From Flavobacterium sp. SCGC AAA160-P02 (lineage in GTDB: Bacteria; Bacteroidota; Bacteroidia; Flavobacteriales; Flavobacteriaceae): a stretch of DNA of 64,000 nucleotides. The translations under genes were made by a program, and so were the position numbers. The stretch is from contig KB911169.1 in assembly GCA_000383355.1 (NCBI GenBank), positions 1-64,000 on the forward strand. The letters run 5' to 3'. Position 1 is the stretch's first letter. Each line of letters opens with the position of its first letter. This document shows positions 25,829-34,555 of the stretch, in pieces. The notes under the pieces were generated by a model that was not told where the DNA came from, made no database searches, and saw only the letters and a list, made by a program, of their open reading frames with translations.

Positions 25829-26782
25829 TTATTCTTTATAAACACCCATTTGAGCATACTTTTCCATTCTGGAGATCACTAGCTCTTCCTCTGATAACTC
25901 TTTTAATTCTTCAAAAGAACTTAAAATAGTATTTTTTACTGCTTCAAAAGCACCTTCTCTATTAGAATGCGCACCTCCAACAGGTTCTTTTATAATTCCA
26001 TCAATTAACTTTAGACGCTTCATGTCTTCACCAGTTAATTTTAAGGCAGCGGCTGCTTGTTCTTTATATTCCCAACTTCTCCATAAAATTGAAGAACAAG
26101 ATTCTGGTGAAATAACAGTATACCAAGTATTTTCCATCATATACACTTTATTACCTACTCCAATACCTACAGCTCCACCAGAGGCACCTTCACCAATTAC
26201 AATAGTAATTATAGGTGTTTTTAATCGGGTCATTTCTAAAATATTTCTAGCAATGGCTTCTCCCTGACCTCTTTCTTCGGCTTCCAATCCTGGGTAAGCT
26301 CCTGGAGTATCCAACAAAGTAACCACTGGTATTCCAAATTTTTCAGCCATTTTCATTAAGCGTAATGCTTTTCTATATCCTTCTGGGTTTGCCATCCCAA
26401 AATTTCTGTACTGACGTGTTTTGGTATTGTATCCTTTTTGCTGACCGATAAACATAAAAGACTGGTCGCCTATTTTACCTAAACCACCAATCATTGCCTT
26501 GTCATCTTTTACATTTCTATCTCCGTGCAATTCCATAAAGGTATCTCCACATATAGCTTTAATATAGTCTAAGGTATATGGCCTGTTTGGATGCCTAGAC
26601 AGTTGAACTCTTTGCCAAGGGGTTAAATTTTTGTAGATCTCTTTTTTTGTTTTTTCTAGCTTTTTCTCAATTTTTTTACAAGTTGCTATGACATCAACAT
26701 CACTATCTACTCCAATTTCATAACATTTTCCTAACTGCTCCTTTAGCTCTTTAATAGGTAATTCGAAGTCTAAATATTCCAT
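25829..26782 (-). CDS. accA: Acetyl-CoA carboxylase carboxyltransferase subunit alpha
   Basis: The 317-aa protein matches AccA over its full length, with N-terminal helix [25 protein letters not shown], and the core [27 protein letters not shown]. The substrate-binding glycines are in [14 protein letters not shown]. With AccD it transfers the carboxyl group from biotin to acetyl-CoA to make malonyl-CoA for fatty acids. The gene has its own -7 box (26840) and lies 96 bases downstream of the EamA gene on the same strand. Confidence 0.95.
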   Translation of the reverse strand: MEYLDFELPIKELKEQLGKCYEIGVDSDVDVIATCKKIEKKLEKTKKEIYKNLTPWQRVQLSRHPNRPYTLDYIKAICGDTFMELHGDRNVKDDKAMIGGLGKIGDQSFMFIGQQKGYNTKTRQYRNFGMANPEGYRKALRLMKMAEKFGIPVVTLLDTPGAYPGLEAEERGQGEAIARNILEMTRLKTPIITIVIGEGASGGAVGIGVGNKVYMMENTWYTVISPESCSSILWRSWEYKEQAAAALKLTGEDMKRLKLIDGIIKEPVGGAHSNREGAFEAVKNTILSSFEELKELSEEELVISRMEKYAQMGVYKE

Positions 26783-26839
26783 AGTTTGGTCATTAATTTT
26801 CTATAAAATCGATCTATAAAAATCGAACATTCAATGTTA

Positions 26840-26847
26840 CAAACTTA
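26840..26847 (-). promoter_or_regulatory. -7 box of accA
   Basis: TAAGTTTG on the minus strand, 58 bases upstream of the accA start. The leader between them contains a 13-base near-perfect tandem repeat, CTATAAAATCGAT then CTATAAAAATCGA (26801-26826), of unknown meaning. Confidence 0.5.
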
Positions 26848-26878
26848 CTACAAAAATTGTGTCATTTTACAATGAATT

Positions 26879-27793
26879 TTATTTTTTTGATGGTGATAGC
26901 TTTCCTACTTTTTTTAGAATACTTTTCATATTTTTAAGAAGACCGTTTAACAATACCACAAACAAAACAATACCAGCACCTAGGTAAAACTCCGAATTCA
27001 TTTTTTCACTTTCACCAAAAACAATCAATGCTAAAATAATTGCATAAACAGGCTCTAAATTTACAGTAAGCATTACAGTATAGGGTGTTAAATGTTTCAT
27101 TACATCTACTGAAACTATGAATGCATAAGCGGTGCAAACGCTACTTAATAGTAAAAGATACATCCAGTCTTTACTTGGTAAGATGAAAAAATCTGCTGTA
27201 AAAGAACCTTGAAAAAATAAAAATACAGTAATAAATAAGGCCCCAAAAAACAATTGATAAAAAGAAATAAGTGAGGCATTGTGTTTTCTAACAAACAAAC
27301 CGTTTAGTACAGAAAACAACGCTGCTAAAAAAGAAGAAATTAAAGCATATACAATTCCTAAGGTATACTGAGATTCAAAACTAAAAATAATGTACAAGCC
27401 TCCTATTACCATAAGGCCTAAAATAATTTCAATGGCTTTTATTTTTCTCTTATAGAAAAATGGTTCTATAAATGATGTAAAAAAAGCACCAGTACTCATA
27501 GTTACCAAAGCCACAGAAACATTGGAAACTTTAATAGCTTTAAAAAATGTAATCCAGTGAAGTGCTATTAAAATACCAGATAAAAAAAACTTAAAAAGCG
27601 ATTTCTTATCTAGCCTAAATGAGTTGTTTTTAATTAAAAAATAGACTGCTATAAATAAAGAAGCCAACAACATCCTAAACCAAACTAATGGAATGGCATC
27701 TATAGATATTAATTTTCCTAAAATAGCAGTAAAACCCCAAATAAAAACAATTAGATGAAGATGTACATAATATTTTAGATTACTTTTTTGCAT
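26879..27793 (-). CDS. EamA/DMT-family transporter
   Basis: The 304-aa integral membrane protein has ten predicted helices in two EamA repeats (about 10-140 and 150-290). The entry sequence FIWGFTAILGKL and the second-half LTPYTVMLTVNLEPVYAIILALIVFGE are typical of drug/metabolite exporters. The substrate cannot be read from the sequence. Its start overlaps the end of the LptF/G-type gene by 14 bases, so translation of the two is coupled. The C-terminus is basic. Confidence 0.87.
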   Translation of the reverse strand: MQKSNLKYYVHLHLIVFIWGFTAILGKLISIDAIPLVWFRMLLASLFIAVYFLIKNNSFRLDKKSLFKFFLSGILIALHWITFFKAIKVSNVSVALVTMSTGAFFTSFIEPFFYKRKIKAIEIILGLMVIGGLYIIFSFESQYTLGIVYALISSFLAALFSVLNGLFVRKHNASLISFYQLFFGALFITVFLFFQGSFTADFFILPSKDWMYLLLLSSVCTAYAFIVSVDVMKHLTPYTVMLTVNLEPVYAIILALIVFGESEKMNSEFYLGAGIVLFVVLLNGLLKNMKSILKKVGKLSPSKK

Positions 27794-28865
27794 TTAGATA
27801 AAGATAAAGTGCTAACAATCCGAAAACAATATTGGGTATCCATACGTATAACAATGGATTAACCCCAGCAACAGCTCCAAGAACTTCAGCCACTTTTAAG
27901 AAGAAAACATAGACAAACATAATACTAACTCCAACTCCTAAATTAACTCCTATACCTCCTCTTTTTTTCTTGAAAGCTAAGGCTACAGCTATTATGGTTA
28001 AAATATAACTAGCTATAGGCAAACTGGTTCTTTTATGAAACTCAACTAAGTAAGCATTTAAATTTTTAACACCTCTTTTTTTAGAAATCTTTATGAATGC
28101 AGATAGTTCATCAGAGGGCATTTCTTGAGCAAGTGCAGATTTATACAAAAAGTCTTTTGGTGTAAACGCAAAGGTGGTATCTAAGGTTATTCCTGAAGAA
28201 ATACTATCTCTATCTTCGTAAATTTTTCTTAATTTATAACGTGTTAACTTAAATGTACTGTCTTTTTCTATCCATCGAATATTGTCTGAAGTTAGTTTCT
28301 GAACTAATTCAATACCCTTGTAATTCTCTATAGAAAAATAACTTCCCTGCGAAGATTTAAAACTATAACTTTTAAGATACATATAGGTACTGTCGTTTAG
28401 CTGTAAACTAAAATTCTCAACAATATCATCTTTCCATCTTTTTTTATTGAAAAATTCTTTTTCAAATTTTTTTCTTTCTTTACTACTCTTAGGAACTACA
28501 AAATGATTCATTGCTAAAGCCATTGCTGTAACCAAAGTTGCACCAATCATATAGGGATATAAAAATCTTGTAAATGAAATTCTAGCATTGGTCATGGCTA
28601 CAATTTCTGTATTGCTTGAAAGTTTTGAGGTAAATAATATTACTGCAATAAACAATGCCAAAGGCATAAATGTATTTGCATAGTAGATAATAAAATTCTT
28701 GTAATATTCATCTATAATTTGACCAACACTTAAATCGCTATGAGCTAAAAATTTGTCTACTCGTTGAGAAATATCTATTGCAACTGCAATAGGAATCAAA
28801 ATAAGTAAGGTAAACAAAAAGGTTACCAAATATCTTTTTAATATGTACCAGTCTAATTTTTTCAC
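27780..28865 (-). CDS. LptF/LptG family permease (LPS export ABC transporter)
   Basis: The 361-aa YjgP/YjgQ-family protein has three N-terminal membrane helices (about 10-125), a periplasmic beta-jellyroll-like domain (about 130-270), and three C-terminal helices (about 280-357). LptF and LptG form the membrane core that extracts lipopolysaccharide from the inner membrane and hands it to LptC/LptA. The N-terminus (MKKLDWYILKRYLVTFLFTLL) is typical. Sequence alone does not say F or G; the other is not in the window. The gene overlaps tgt by one base upstream. Confidence 0.88.
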   Translation of the reverse strand: MKKLDWYILKRYLVTFLFTLLILIPIAVAIDISQRVDKFLAHSDLSVGQIIDEYYKNFIIYYANTFMPLALFIAVILFTSKLSSNTEIVAMTNARISFTRFLYPYMIGATLVTAMALAMNHFVVPKSSKERKKFEKEFFNKKRWKDDIVENFSLQLNDSTYMYLKSYSFKSSQGSYFSIENYKGIELVQKLTSDNIRWIEKDSTFKLTRYKLRKIYEDRDSISSGITLDTTFAFTPKDFLYKSALAQEMPSDELSAFIKISKKRGVKNLNAYLVEFHKRTSLPIASYILTIIAVALAFKKKRGGIGVNLGVGVSIMFVYVFFLKVAEVLGAVAGVNPLLYVWIPNIVFGLLALYLYLNAKK

Positions 28866-29995
28866 TATAATCTTTTATTCATCTGATTGACCATCTTGTC
28901 TTTCCAAACAGCAAAATCACCTGCTATAATATGTTTTCTTGCCTCTCTAGTTAACCAAAGATAGAACCCTAAGTTGTGAATTGAAGCAATTTGTTTTCCT
29001 AATAATTCTTTTGATGCAAACAAATGCCTTAAATAAGCTTTGCTATACAGGGTGTCTACAAAGGTAATCCCCATATCATCTATGGCTGAAAAATCATTTT
29101 CCCATTTTTTATTTTTAATATTGATACTTCCATGAGCTGTAAATAACATTCCATTTCTAGCATTTCTAGTAGGCATCACACAATCAAACATGTCTACGCC
29201 TAAGGCTATATTTTCTAAAATATTGATAGGTGTTCCTACCCCCATTAAATACCTTGGCTTGTCTTCGGGTAGAATTTCACAAACAATTTCTGTCATTGCA
29301 TATAGCTCTTCAGCTGGTTCGCCCACAGAAAGCCCTCCAATAGCGTTTCCTTCTGCCTCAACAGAAGCAATAAATTCTGCAGATTGCTTTCTTAAATCTT
29401 TGTAAGTACTTCCTTGTACAATTGGAAAAAATGTTTGATTGTAATCATATTTTAAAGGTGTTTTATCTAAGTGAGTCAAGCATCTTTTTAACCATCGATG
29501 TGTCATATGCATAGATCGTTTGGCATAATTATAATCGCACGGATAGGGTGTACATTCATCAAAAGCCATAATAATATCTGCTCCAATACTTCGCTGAACT
29601 TCCATCACATTTTCTGGCGTAAAAAAATGCATAGATCCGTCTATATGACTCTTAAACTTTACCCCTTCTTCATTAATTTTTCTTCTTCCTGATAATGAGT
29701 ATACCTGATATCCACCACTGTCTGTTAAAATATTACGATCCCAATTCATAAACTTATGCAAGCCACCTGCCTGTTCCAAAATTTTTATTTTTGGTCTTAG
29801 GTATAAATGATAGGTATTCCCTAAAATAACATCTGGATTGATCTCTTCTTTTAATTCTGTCTGATGCACACCTTTTACAGTCCCTACAGTTCCTACAGGC
29901 ATAAAAATTGGAGTTTCTATCACACCATGATCTGTTGTAATTTTTCCGGCTCTTGCTTTACTCTTGGGGTCTTTGCTCTTTAGTTCAAATTTCAT
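28865..29995 (-). CDS. tgt: tRNA-guanine transglycosylase (Tgt)
   Basis: The 376-aa enzyme exchanges G34 of GUN-anticodon tRNAs for preQ1 on the way to queuosine. Catalytic and substrate residues are in LTDSGGYQVYSL, GADIIMAFDECTPYP and LGVDMFDCVMPTRNARNG. The usual zinc motif CxCxxC before SRAYLRHL is missing: the region reads DMGITFVDTLYSKAYLRHL, although the later His of IHNL is kept. Start ATG 29995 is chosen because a -7 box TATCTTTG lies at 30009-30002, overlapping the next possible start (30004). The leader is therefore nearly absent. It is followed by the lptF/G gene with a one-base overlap. Confidence 0.93.
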   Translation of the reverse strand: MKFELKSKDPKSKARAGKITTDHGVIETPIFMPVGTVGTVKGVHQTELKEEINPDVILGNTYHLYLRPKIKILEQAGGLHKFMNWDRNILTDSGGYQVYSLSGRRKINEEGVKFKSHIDGSMHFFTPENVMEVQRSIGADIIMAFDECTPYPCDYNYAKRSMHMTHRWLKRCLTHLDKTPLKYDYNQTFFPIVQGSTYKDLRKQSAEFIASVEAEGNAIGGLSVGEPAEELYAMTEIVCEILPEDKPRYLMGVGTPINILENIALGVDMFDCVMPTRNARNGMLFTAHGSINIKNKKWENDFSAIDDMGITFVDTLYSKAYLRHLFASKELLGKQIASIHNLGFYLWLTREARKHIIAGDFAVWKDKMVNQMNKRL

Positions 29996-30001
29996 CGTTG
30001 G

Positions 30002-30009
30002 CAAAGATA
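30002..30009 (-). promoter_or_regulatory. -7 box of tgt with almost no leader
   Basis: TATCTTTG on the minus strand ends 6 bases before the tgt ATG. If used, the mRNA would start within a few bases of the start codon. Confidence 0.5.
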
Positions 30010-30043
30010 CACAAAACAGTAAATGACTGCTTGTAAAAGATTC

Positions 30044-30850
30044 TTAAGATTTTCTTTTGTTTCTATTGAAGTTACTGCGTTTTCTTCCAAACTCTTTTCT
30101 CTTATTTTGATCTTTAGAAGCTTCTGCTGTCTTAGAAGAGGCAGCTATTAATTGATTGATGGTATCTATCTCTTTTAAACTAAGTTCTCGCCAGTCTCCG
30201 TATGCCAATCCAGATAGACTAACACTCATTATTCTGGTTCGCTGCAACTTTGTAACCTCATAACTTAAATACTCGCACATTCTTCTAATCTGTCTGTTTA
30301 AACCTTGGGTAAGCACAATTTTAAATTGGTAATTGCTTATTTTCTCAACAGTACATTTTTGTGTAATTGTTTCTAAAATAGGAATTCCGTTGGCCATTTT
30401 TTTTATAAAATCATCGGTTATTAAGCGATCTACAGTAACGTGATATTCCTTTTGATGATTGTTTCCTGCTCTTAAAATCTTATTGACAATATCGCCGTCA
30501 TTGGTTAAAAAAATTAAACCTTCTGATGGTTTATCTAACCTGCCTATTGGGAATAACCTTTCTGGATAGTTTATGTATTTTATAATATTTTTACGCTCCT
30601 TAGAGTCTGTAGTACAAACAATACCAACTGGTTTATTTAAAGCAATATACCTTGTTGTTGGTTTTGGCGCTAGTGCTTTTCCATCTATTTTAACATCATC
30701 TCCTTCTACTACTCGATTGCCAAGTTGTGTTGCTTTTCCATTAATGGTTACTCTGCCTTCTACAATTAATTTTTCTGCATCTCTTCTAGAGCAAATTCCT
30801 GTTGCACTAATAAATTTATTGAGGTTAATAGAGTCTTGATTGTTTGCCAA
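30044..30850 (-). CDS. rluF: 23S rRNA pseudouridine synthase, RluF type
   Basis: The 268-aa protein has an N-terminal S4 RNA-binding domain (about 8-60, LNKFISATGICSRRDAEKLI) and a RsuA-type catalytic domain. The catalytic Asp is in GRLDKPSEGLIFLTNDGD (about 102). The motif GLNRQIRRM, which positions the base, follows at about 185. RluF modifies U2604 of 23S rRNA. A very basic tail (RKRSNFNRNKRKS) is likely to bind RNA. RsuA/RluB/E are close relatives, and the RluF choice rests on overall likeness. It begins 4 bases after the end of the alkB-like gene. Confidence 0.82.
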   Translation of the reverse strand: MANNQDSINLNKFISATGICSRRDAEKLIVEGRVTINGKATQLGNRVVEGDDVKIDGKALAPKPTTRYIALNKPVGIVCTTDSKERKNIIKYINYPERLFPIGRLDKPSEGLIFLTNDGDIVNKILRAGNNHQKEYHVTVDRLITDDFIKKMANGIPILETITQKCTVEKISNYQFKIVLTQGLNRQIRRMCEYLSYEVTKLQRTRIMSVSLSGLAYGDWRELSLKEIDTINQLIAASSKTAEASKDQNKRKEFGRKRSNFNRNKRKS

Positions 30851-30854
30851 ATCT

Positions 30855-31457
30855 TTATAAAATTACAGTTCTAAAAGTAAGGTTTATTCTTGGAGAAAAT
30901 ACTTTTTTTGTTGGTGGAAGTCTGTGGAGCCAATTTTTTTGAGTGGTTCCTTTCATTAATAAGAGGCTTCCATTTTCTAGTAAAACATCAATCCGCTGTT
31001 TGCTTTCTTTGTGTTTAAAGGAAAACTTACGCTCGGCACCCAAGGTTACTGAAGCGATGGTGCCGTTGTCTAAAAGAGTCTTTTCTGCATCACTGTGCCA
31101 TGCCATGCCTTCATCTCCTGTGTGATATAAATTTAACAAACATGAATTATAGCTAGTAGTAGAGATTTCTTCAATTTTTTGTTTGAGTTGTAATAATTCT
31201 GGCGTCCAAATATGTGCTTGTTTGGTGATTCCAGAATATTTATAACTGTAGGGTTTATCTCCAAACCAAGCTACCTTTCTTTTGGTAATATAATGTTTCC
31301 CAAAAACAATAGCCTGATCGTTTTCCCAAGGAATCTCTTCAAATAAATTTTTGTAGTGTGCCTCAGATTCTTTTCTTGAAAAAATTACTCCTTTGTAAAT
31401 GGCCTCGCCATCAAAAGGAAGAATGTTTTGTATTGTATTTTGATTGAATAAATCCAC
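30855..31457 (-). CDS. AlkB-like 2-oxoglutarate/Fe(II) dioxygenase
   Basis: The 200-aa protein has the AlkB core. The iron site is His-x-Asp in GMAWHSDAEKTL plus the His of QKNWLHRLPPTKK, and the 2-oxoglutarate Arg pair is in RINLTFR at the C-terminus. YHTGDEG precedes the site as in AlkB/ALKBH2-like repair enzymes. The family oxidises methyl groups from damaged DNA or RNA bases. It ends 4 bases before rluF and probably shares its transcript. Confidence 0.88.
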   Translation of the reverse strand: MDLFNQNTIQNILPFDGEAIYKGVIFSRKESEAHYKNLFEEIPWENDQAIVFGKHYITKRKVAWFGDKPYSYKYSGITKQAHIWTPELLQLKQKIEEISTTSYNSCLLNLYHTGDEGMAWHSDAEKTLLDNGTIASVTLGAERKFSFKHKESKQRIDVLLENGSLLLMKGTTQKNWLHRLPPTKKVFSPRINLTFRTVIL

Positions 31458-31505
31458 ACAGTAAAGATAATTAGTAACTTATAATACTGATCATTGTTAT
31501 AGCAA

Positions 31506-32459
31506 TTACTTAAAAAAAGAATCTACAAACTCGTGTTTATTAAAGACTTGTAAATCATCAATTCCTTCACCAATACCAATATATTTAACTGGTATTTTAA
31601 ATTGATCTGAGATACCAATAACAACACCACCTTTAGCTGTACCATCTAGTTTAGTAACAGCCAACGAGTTTACTTCTGTAGCTAGGGTAAATTGTTTTGC
31701 TTGCTCAAAGGCATTCTGACCGGTAGAACCGTCTAAGACTAACAATACATCATGCGGAGCATCATCTACAACTTTTTGCATAACCCGTTTAATCTTTGTT
31801 AATTCATTCATTAAATTAACCTTATTATGCAAACGGCCTGCAGTATCTATAATTACAACATCTGCATCTTGAGATACAGCAGATGTTAAGGTGTCAAATG
31901 CCACAGAAGCAGGATCTGACCCCATCTCTTGACGAACAAGAGGAACCCCTGTTCTATCTGCCCAAACCTGTAACTGGTCTATTGCTGCGGCTCTAAACGT
32001 ATCTGCGGCTCCTAAAACAACTTTTAATCCTTTCTTTTTAAACTGAGATGCCAACTTACCAATAGTGGTTGTTTTTCCTACGCCATTAACACCAACAACC
32101 ATGAGAACATAGGGTTTTTTATTAGTTGGAATGGTAAAATCTGTATCGTTTCCAAGATTGGTTTCAGATAACAAACCAGCAATCTCTTCTCTTAAAATAC
32201 CGTTTAATTCTTCTGTTCCTAGATATTTATCTTTTGAAACCCTTGCCTCTATTCTATCAATAATTTTAAGCGTGGTAGCTACACCAACATCCGAAGAAAC
32301 TAATATTTCTTCCAAATTATCAAGAACAGCGTCATCTACTTTAGATTTTCCAGCTACAGCTTTAGATAATTTATTGAAAAAACTAGATTTAGATGTCTCT
32401 AGCCCTTTATCTAAGGTTTCTTTTTTTTCTTTGGAAAATATCTTTTTAAAAAAGCTCAT
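31506..32459 (-). CDS. ftsY: Signal recognition particle receptor FtsY
   Basis: The 317-aa protein has a short helical N domain (about 1-95) and an SRP GTPase NG domain: G1 GVNGVGKTTTIGKL, DTFRAAA, DTAGRLHNK, G4 TKLDGTAKGG, and the closing GIGEGIDDLQVF. It docks ribosome-SRP complexes at the membrane, working with the SRP RNA at 41.2 kb. There is no long acidic A domain. I take ATG 32459 (MSFFKKIFSK), since two -7 boxes (32486-32503) lie between it and any earlier start. Confidence 0.96.
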   Translation of the reverse strand: MSFFKKIFSKEKKETLDKGLETSKSSFFNKLSKAVAGKSKVDDAVLDNLEEILVSSDVGVATTLKIIDRIEARVSKDKYLGTEELNGILREEIAGLLSETNLGNDTDFTIPTNKKPYVLMVVGVNGVGKTTTIGKLASQFKKKGLKVVLGAADTFRAAAIDQLQVWADRTGVPLVRQEMGSDPASVAFDTLTSAVSQDADVVIIDTAGRLHNKVNLMNELTKIKRVMQKVVDDAPHDVLLVLDGSTGQNAFEQAKQFTLATEVNSLAVTKLDGTAKGGVVIGISDQFKIPVKYIGIGEGIDDLQVFNKHEFVDSFFK

Positions 32460-32485
32460 GTATTTTTTTCGGTATTTAAGGCTTT

Positions 32486-32503
32486 CAAATTTAACCAAAT
32501 TTA
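32486..32503 (-). promoter_or_regulatory. Two overlapping -7 candidates upstream of ftsY
   Basis: TAAATTTG occurs twice on the minus strand (32493-32486 and 32503-32496), 27-37 bases before the ftsY ATG. Both lie downstream of the terminator of the ribosomal protein mini-operon. Confidence 0.45.
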
Positions 32504-32509
32504 CGCCAT

Positions 32510-32540
32510 AAAAAAAACTACTCTCTAATTAGAAAGTAGC
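32510..32540 (-). terminator. Terminator of the rpmB-rpmG-DUF4295 unit
   Basis: On the minus strand CTACTTTCT-AATT-AGAGAGTAG (one G-U pair) followed by eight T. It separates the small ribosomal genes from ftsY. Confidence 0.75.
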
Positions 32541-32564
32541 TTGTGTATATGATGTAAAATAAAT

Positions 32565-32717
32565 TTATTTTTTTGCTAAAAATTCATTTACTTTAGAAGG
32601 ATCCATAATAGATTCAACAAATGTATAAGCTCCTGTTTTTGGAGATTTTATCATCTTAATTGCCTTGCTTAGTCTCTTAGAACCTGTCTGTAACGATGCT
32701 ACTGATTTCTTTGCCAT
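32565..32717 (-). CDS. DUF4295 small basic protein
   Basis: A 50-aa, very basic protein starting MAKKSVASLQTGSKRLSK and ending VNEFLAKK. DUF4295 proteins are found in Bacteroidota directly after rpmB and rpmG, as here, and are thought to be ribosome-associated; that role rests on gene order. It ends 25 bases before the terminator. Confidence 0.9.
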   Translation of the reverse strand: MAKKSVASLQTGSKRLSKAIKMIKSPKTGAYTFVESIMDPSKVNEFLAKK

Positions 32718-32726
32718 GTTCTTATA

Positions 32727-32909
32727 TTATTTAATTTCTTTATGAAGTGTCATTTTCTTCAGGATAGGATTGAACTTCTTAATTTCAACTCTATCTGGAG
32801 TATTTTTCTTATTCTTAGTTGTAATATATCTTGAAGTTCCTGGTTTACCAGTTGCTTTGTGTTCTGTACATTCTAAGATTACCTGAACTCTGTTTCCTTT
32901 TTTTGCCAT
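32727..32909 (-). CDS. rpmG: Ribosomal protein bL33
   Basis: The 60-aa protein matches L33: [18 protein letters not shown] at the start and [11 protein letters not shown] at the end. The zinc-binding Cys pairs of the C+ form are not present (one Cys only), so it is the C- form. It lies between rpmB (22 bases upstream) and the DUF4295 gene (9 bases downstream). Confidence 0.95.
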   Translation of the reverse strand: MAKKGNRVQVILECTEHKATGKPGTSRYITTKNKKNTPDRVEIKKFNPILKKMTLHKEIK

Positions 32910-32931
32910 CTTTCTATACTTTTCTAGAAAA

Positions 32932-33171
32932 TTACTTAGTTAAGAAACCTTTTTCTCTTGCTTCTTTAATAACAGCAGAGATTCCTTTCTTATTAATATT
33001 TTTTAACGCAGAAGCAGAAACTTTTAATGTAACCCATTTGTCTTCTTCCGGAATGTAAAAACGCTTTGTCATAAGATTAGCGTTAAACTTTCTTTTCGTT
33101 CTATTCAAAGCATGAGAAACATTGTTTCCTACCATGGCTTTTTTTCCTGTTAATTCACAAACTCTAGACAT
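32932..33171 (-). CDS. rpmB: Ribosomal protein bL28
   Basis: The 79-aa L28 protein starts [21 protein letters not shown] and contains [25 protein letters not shown]. It is the first gene of the small ribosomal unit and has its own promoter (33210-33241). Confidence 0.96.
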   Translation of the reverse strand: MSRVCELTGKKAMVGNNVSHALNRTKRKFNANLMTKRFYIPEEDKWVTLKVSASALKNINKKGISAVIKEAREKGFLTK

Positions 33172-33209
33172 CTTCTTACAGTTTTAATTTCTTTTCTTTA
33201 AACGAGGTG

Positions 33210-33241
33210 CAAATCTACACTTTTTTTAAAATCTTACAAAA
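33210..33241 (-). promoter_or_regulatory. Promoter of rpmB
   Basis: On the minus strand TTTG (33241-33238), 20 bases, then TAGATTTG (33217-33210). This is a good fit to the Bacteroidota consensus, in the gap between cinA and rpmB. Confidence 0.65.
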
Positions 33242-33251
33242 ACAATTTTGG

Positions 33252-34499
33252 TTATTTTTTTAGAATTTCTTGTTGTAGCATTTGTAGTGATTTATTTACA
33301 GTTCTATTGATTACTTTTTCTCTTGGTTGCCCAAAGTTAAACTCCTCTATATGAACTCCTTTATCTGATGCAATGGCAATAAAAACAACTCCTACAGTTG
33401 CCGAAGTCTTGTCTGTTGTAGGCCCTGCATTTCCTGTAACTGCAATGGCATAATCTGATGTTGTTTTCTTTTTTGCAGAAATAGCCATTTCTTTTACAAC
33501 TTCTGAGCTAACCACTGAATGTTTTTTTATAGTTTCTTCCGAGACACCCAACAACTCTTGTTTCATCTTAGATGTGTAGGCTATGATACTGCCATTAAAA
33601 TAGGCTGATGACCCAGCTACCGAAACAATTGCTGCAGCAATTTTGCCACCGCTTACACTTTCTGCTGTACAAAGAGTTTTTCCTGTATCCTTTAGTAGAT
33701 TTCCAACATGCTCTTCTATAGTAACGCCATTTTCTTGACCTGTAATAATATCTGAAAGCAGTACATACAATTCTTGCAGCACTTCATCTAAGCTTTCATC
33801 TAGAGCCTCTTTAATAGGACCTTTTGCAGATAAACGCAAACGAACCCTTCCAAAAGAAGGTAAATAAGCTAATTTAATAAAATGAGGAAGTTTGTTTGCC
33901 CAATCTTCAATTCGTTCGGCAATAACACTTTCTCCCTGACCATAGGTCATAATTGTTTTATGAATGATAAAAGGAAGCTTAAATTGCTGTTGAATTCTTG
34001 GAAGTACTTCATGCTTCATTAAGCCTTTCATTTCATAAGGAACACCAGGCATAGAAACAAATACAGTATTGTTCTCGTAAAACCACATACCAGGTGCAGT
34101 TCCCATTCTATTCATTAATAAGGTGGCTTTTGATGGTAATTGTGCCTGATATTGCTGTACTTTATTATAAGGAATGTTATATTTCTTAAACATTCTTTGA
34201 ATGTGTTCTATAACTTGTGGGTATTCAATAACTTTTTCATCATTAAAATATTTTGCAATTGTTTTTTTAGTGATATCATCTTTAGTTGGACCTAAACCAC
34301 CAGTAATAATAACAATATCTGCTCTACTCTGAGCTTCCTCAAATGCATTTAAGATATGTTGCTCATCATCTTGAATAGAAGAAATTTGATATACAGAAAC
34401 ACCAATTTTGTTTAATTCTGTTCCAATCCATTGAGAATTTGTGTCTACTATTTGTCCAATGAGTATCTCATCTCCGATAGTTATAATTTCTGCATTCAT
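33252..34499 (-). CDS. cinA: CinA-family protein (competence/damage-inducible type)
   Basis: The 415-aa protein has an N-terminal MoCF-biosynthesis-like domain (about 1-170, AEIITIGDEILIGQIVDTN and VIITGGLGPTKDD) and a C-terminal CinA domain (about 250-412, CTAESVSGGKIAAAIVSVAGSS and AVTGNAGP). The C-terminal domain is known as an NMN deamidase (PncC) in other bacteria. The N-terminal domain can act on ADP-ribose derivatives. A pyridine-nucleotide salvage role is the likeliest. It is on the menB-FAH strand and precedes rpmB. Confidence 0.9.
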   Translation of the reverse strand: MNAEIITIGDEILIGQIVDTNSQWIGTELNKIGVSVYQISSIQDDEQHILNAFEEAQSRADIVIITGGLGPTKDDITKKTIAKYFNDEKVIEYPQVIEHIQRMFKKYNIPYNKVQQYQAQLPSKATLLMNRMGTAPGMWFYENNTVFVSMPGVPYEMKGLMKHEVLPRIQQQFKLPFIIHKTIMTYGQGESVIAERIEDWANKLPHFIKLAYLPSFGRVRLRLSAKGPIKEALDESLDEVLQELYVLLSDIITGQENGVTIEEHVGNLLKDTGKTLCTAESVSGGKIAAAIVSVAGSSAYFNGSIIAYTSKMKQELLGVSEETIKKHSVVSSEVVKEMAISAKKKTTSDYAIAVTGNAGPTTDKTSATVGVVFIAIASDKGVHIEEFNFGQPREKVINRTVNKSLQMLQQEILKK

Positions 34500-34555
34500 A
34501 AAAAACTTTTGTGCTTACTGTTTAGTTATTTTCCTTCTTCAGAATCCTAGATTCT

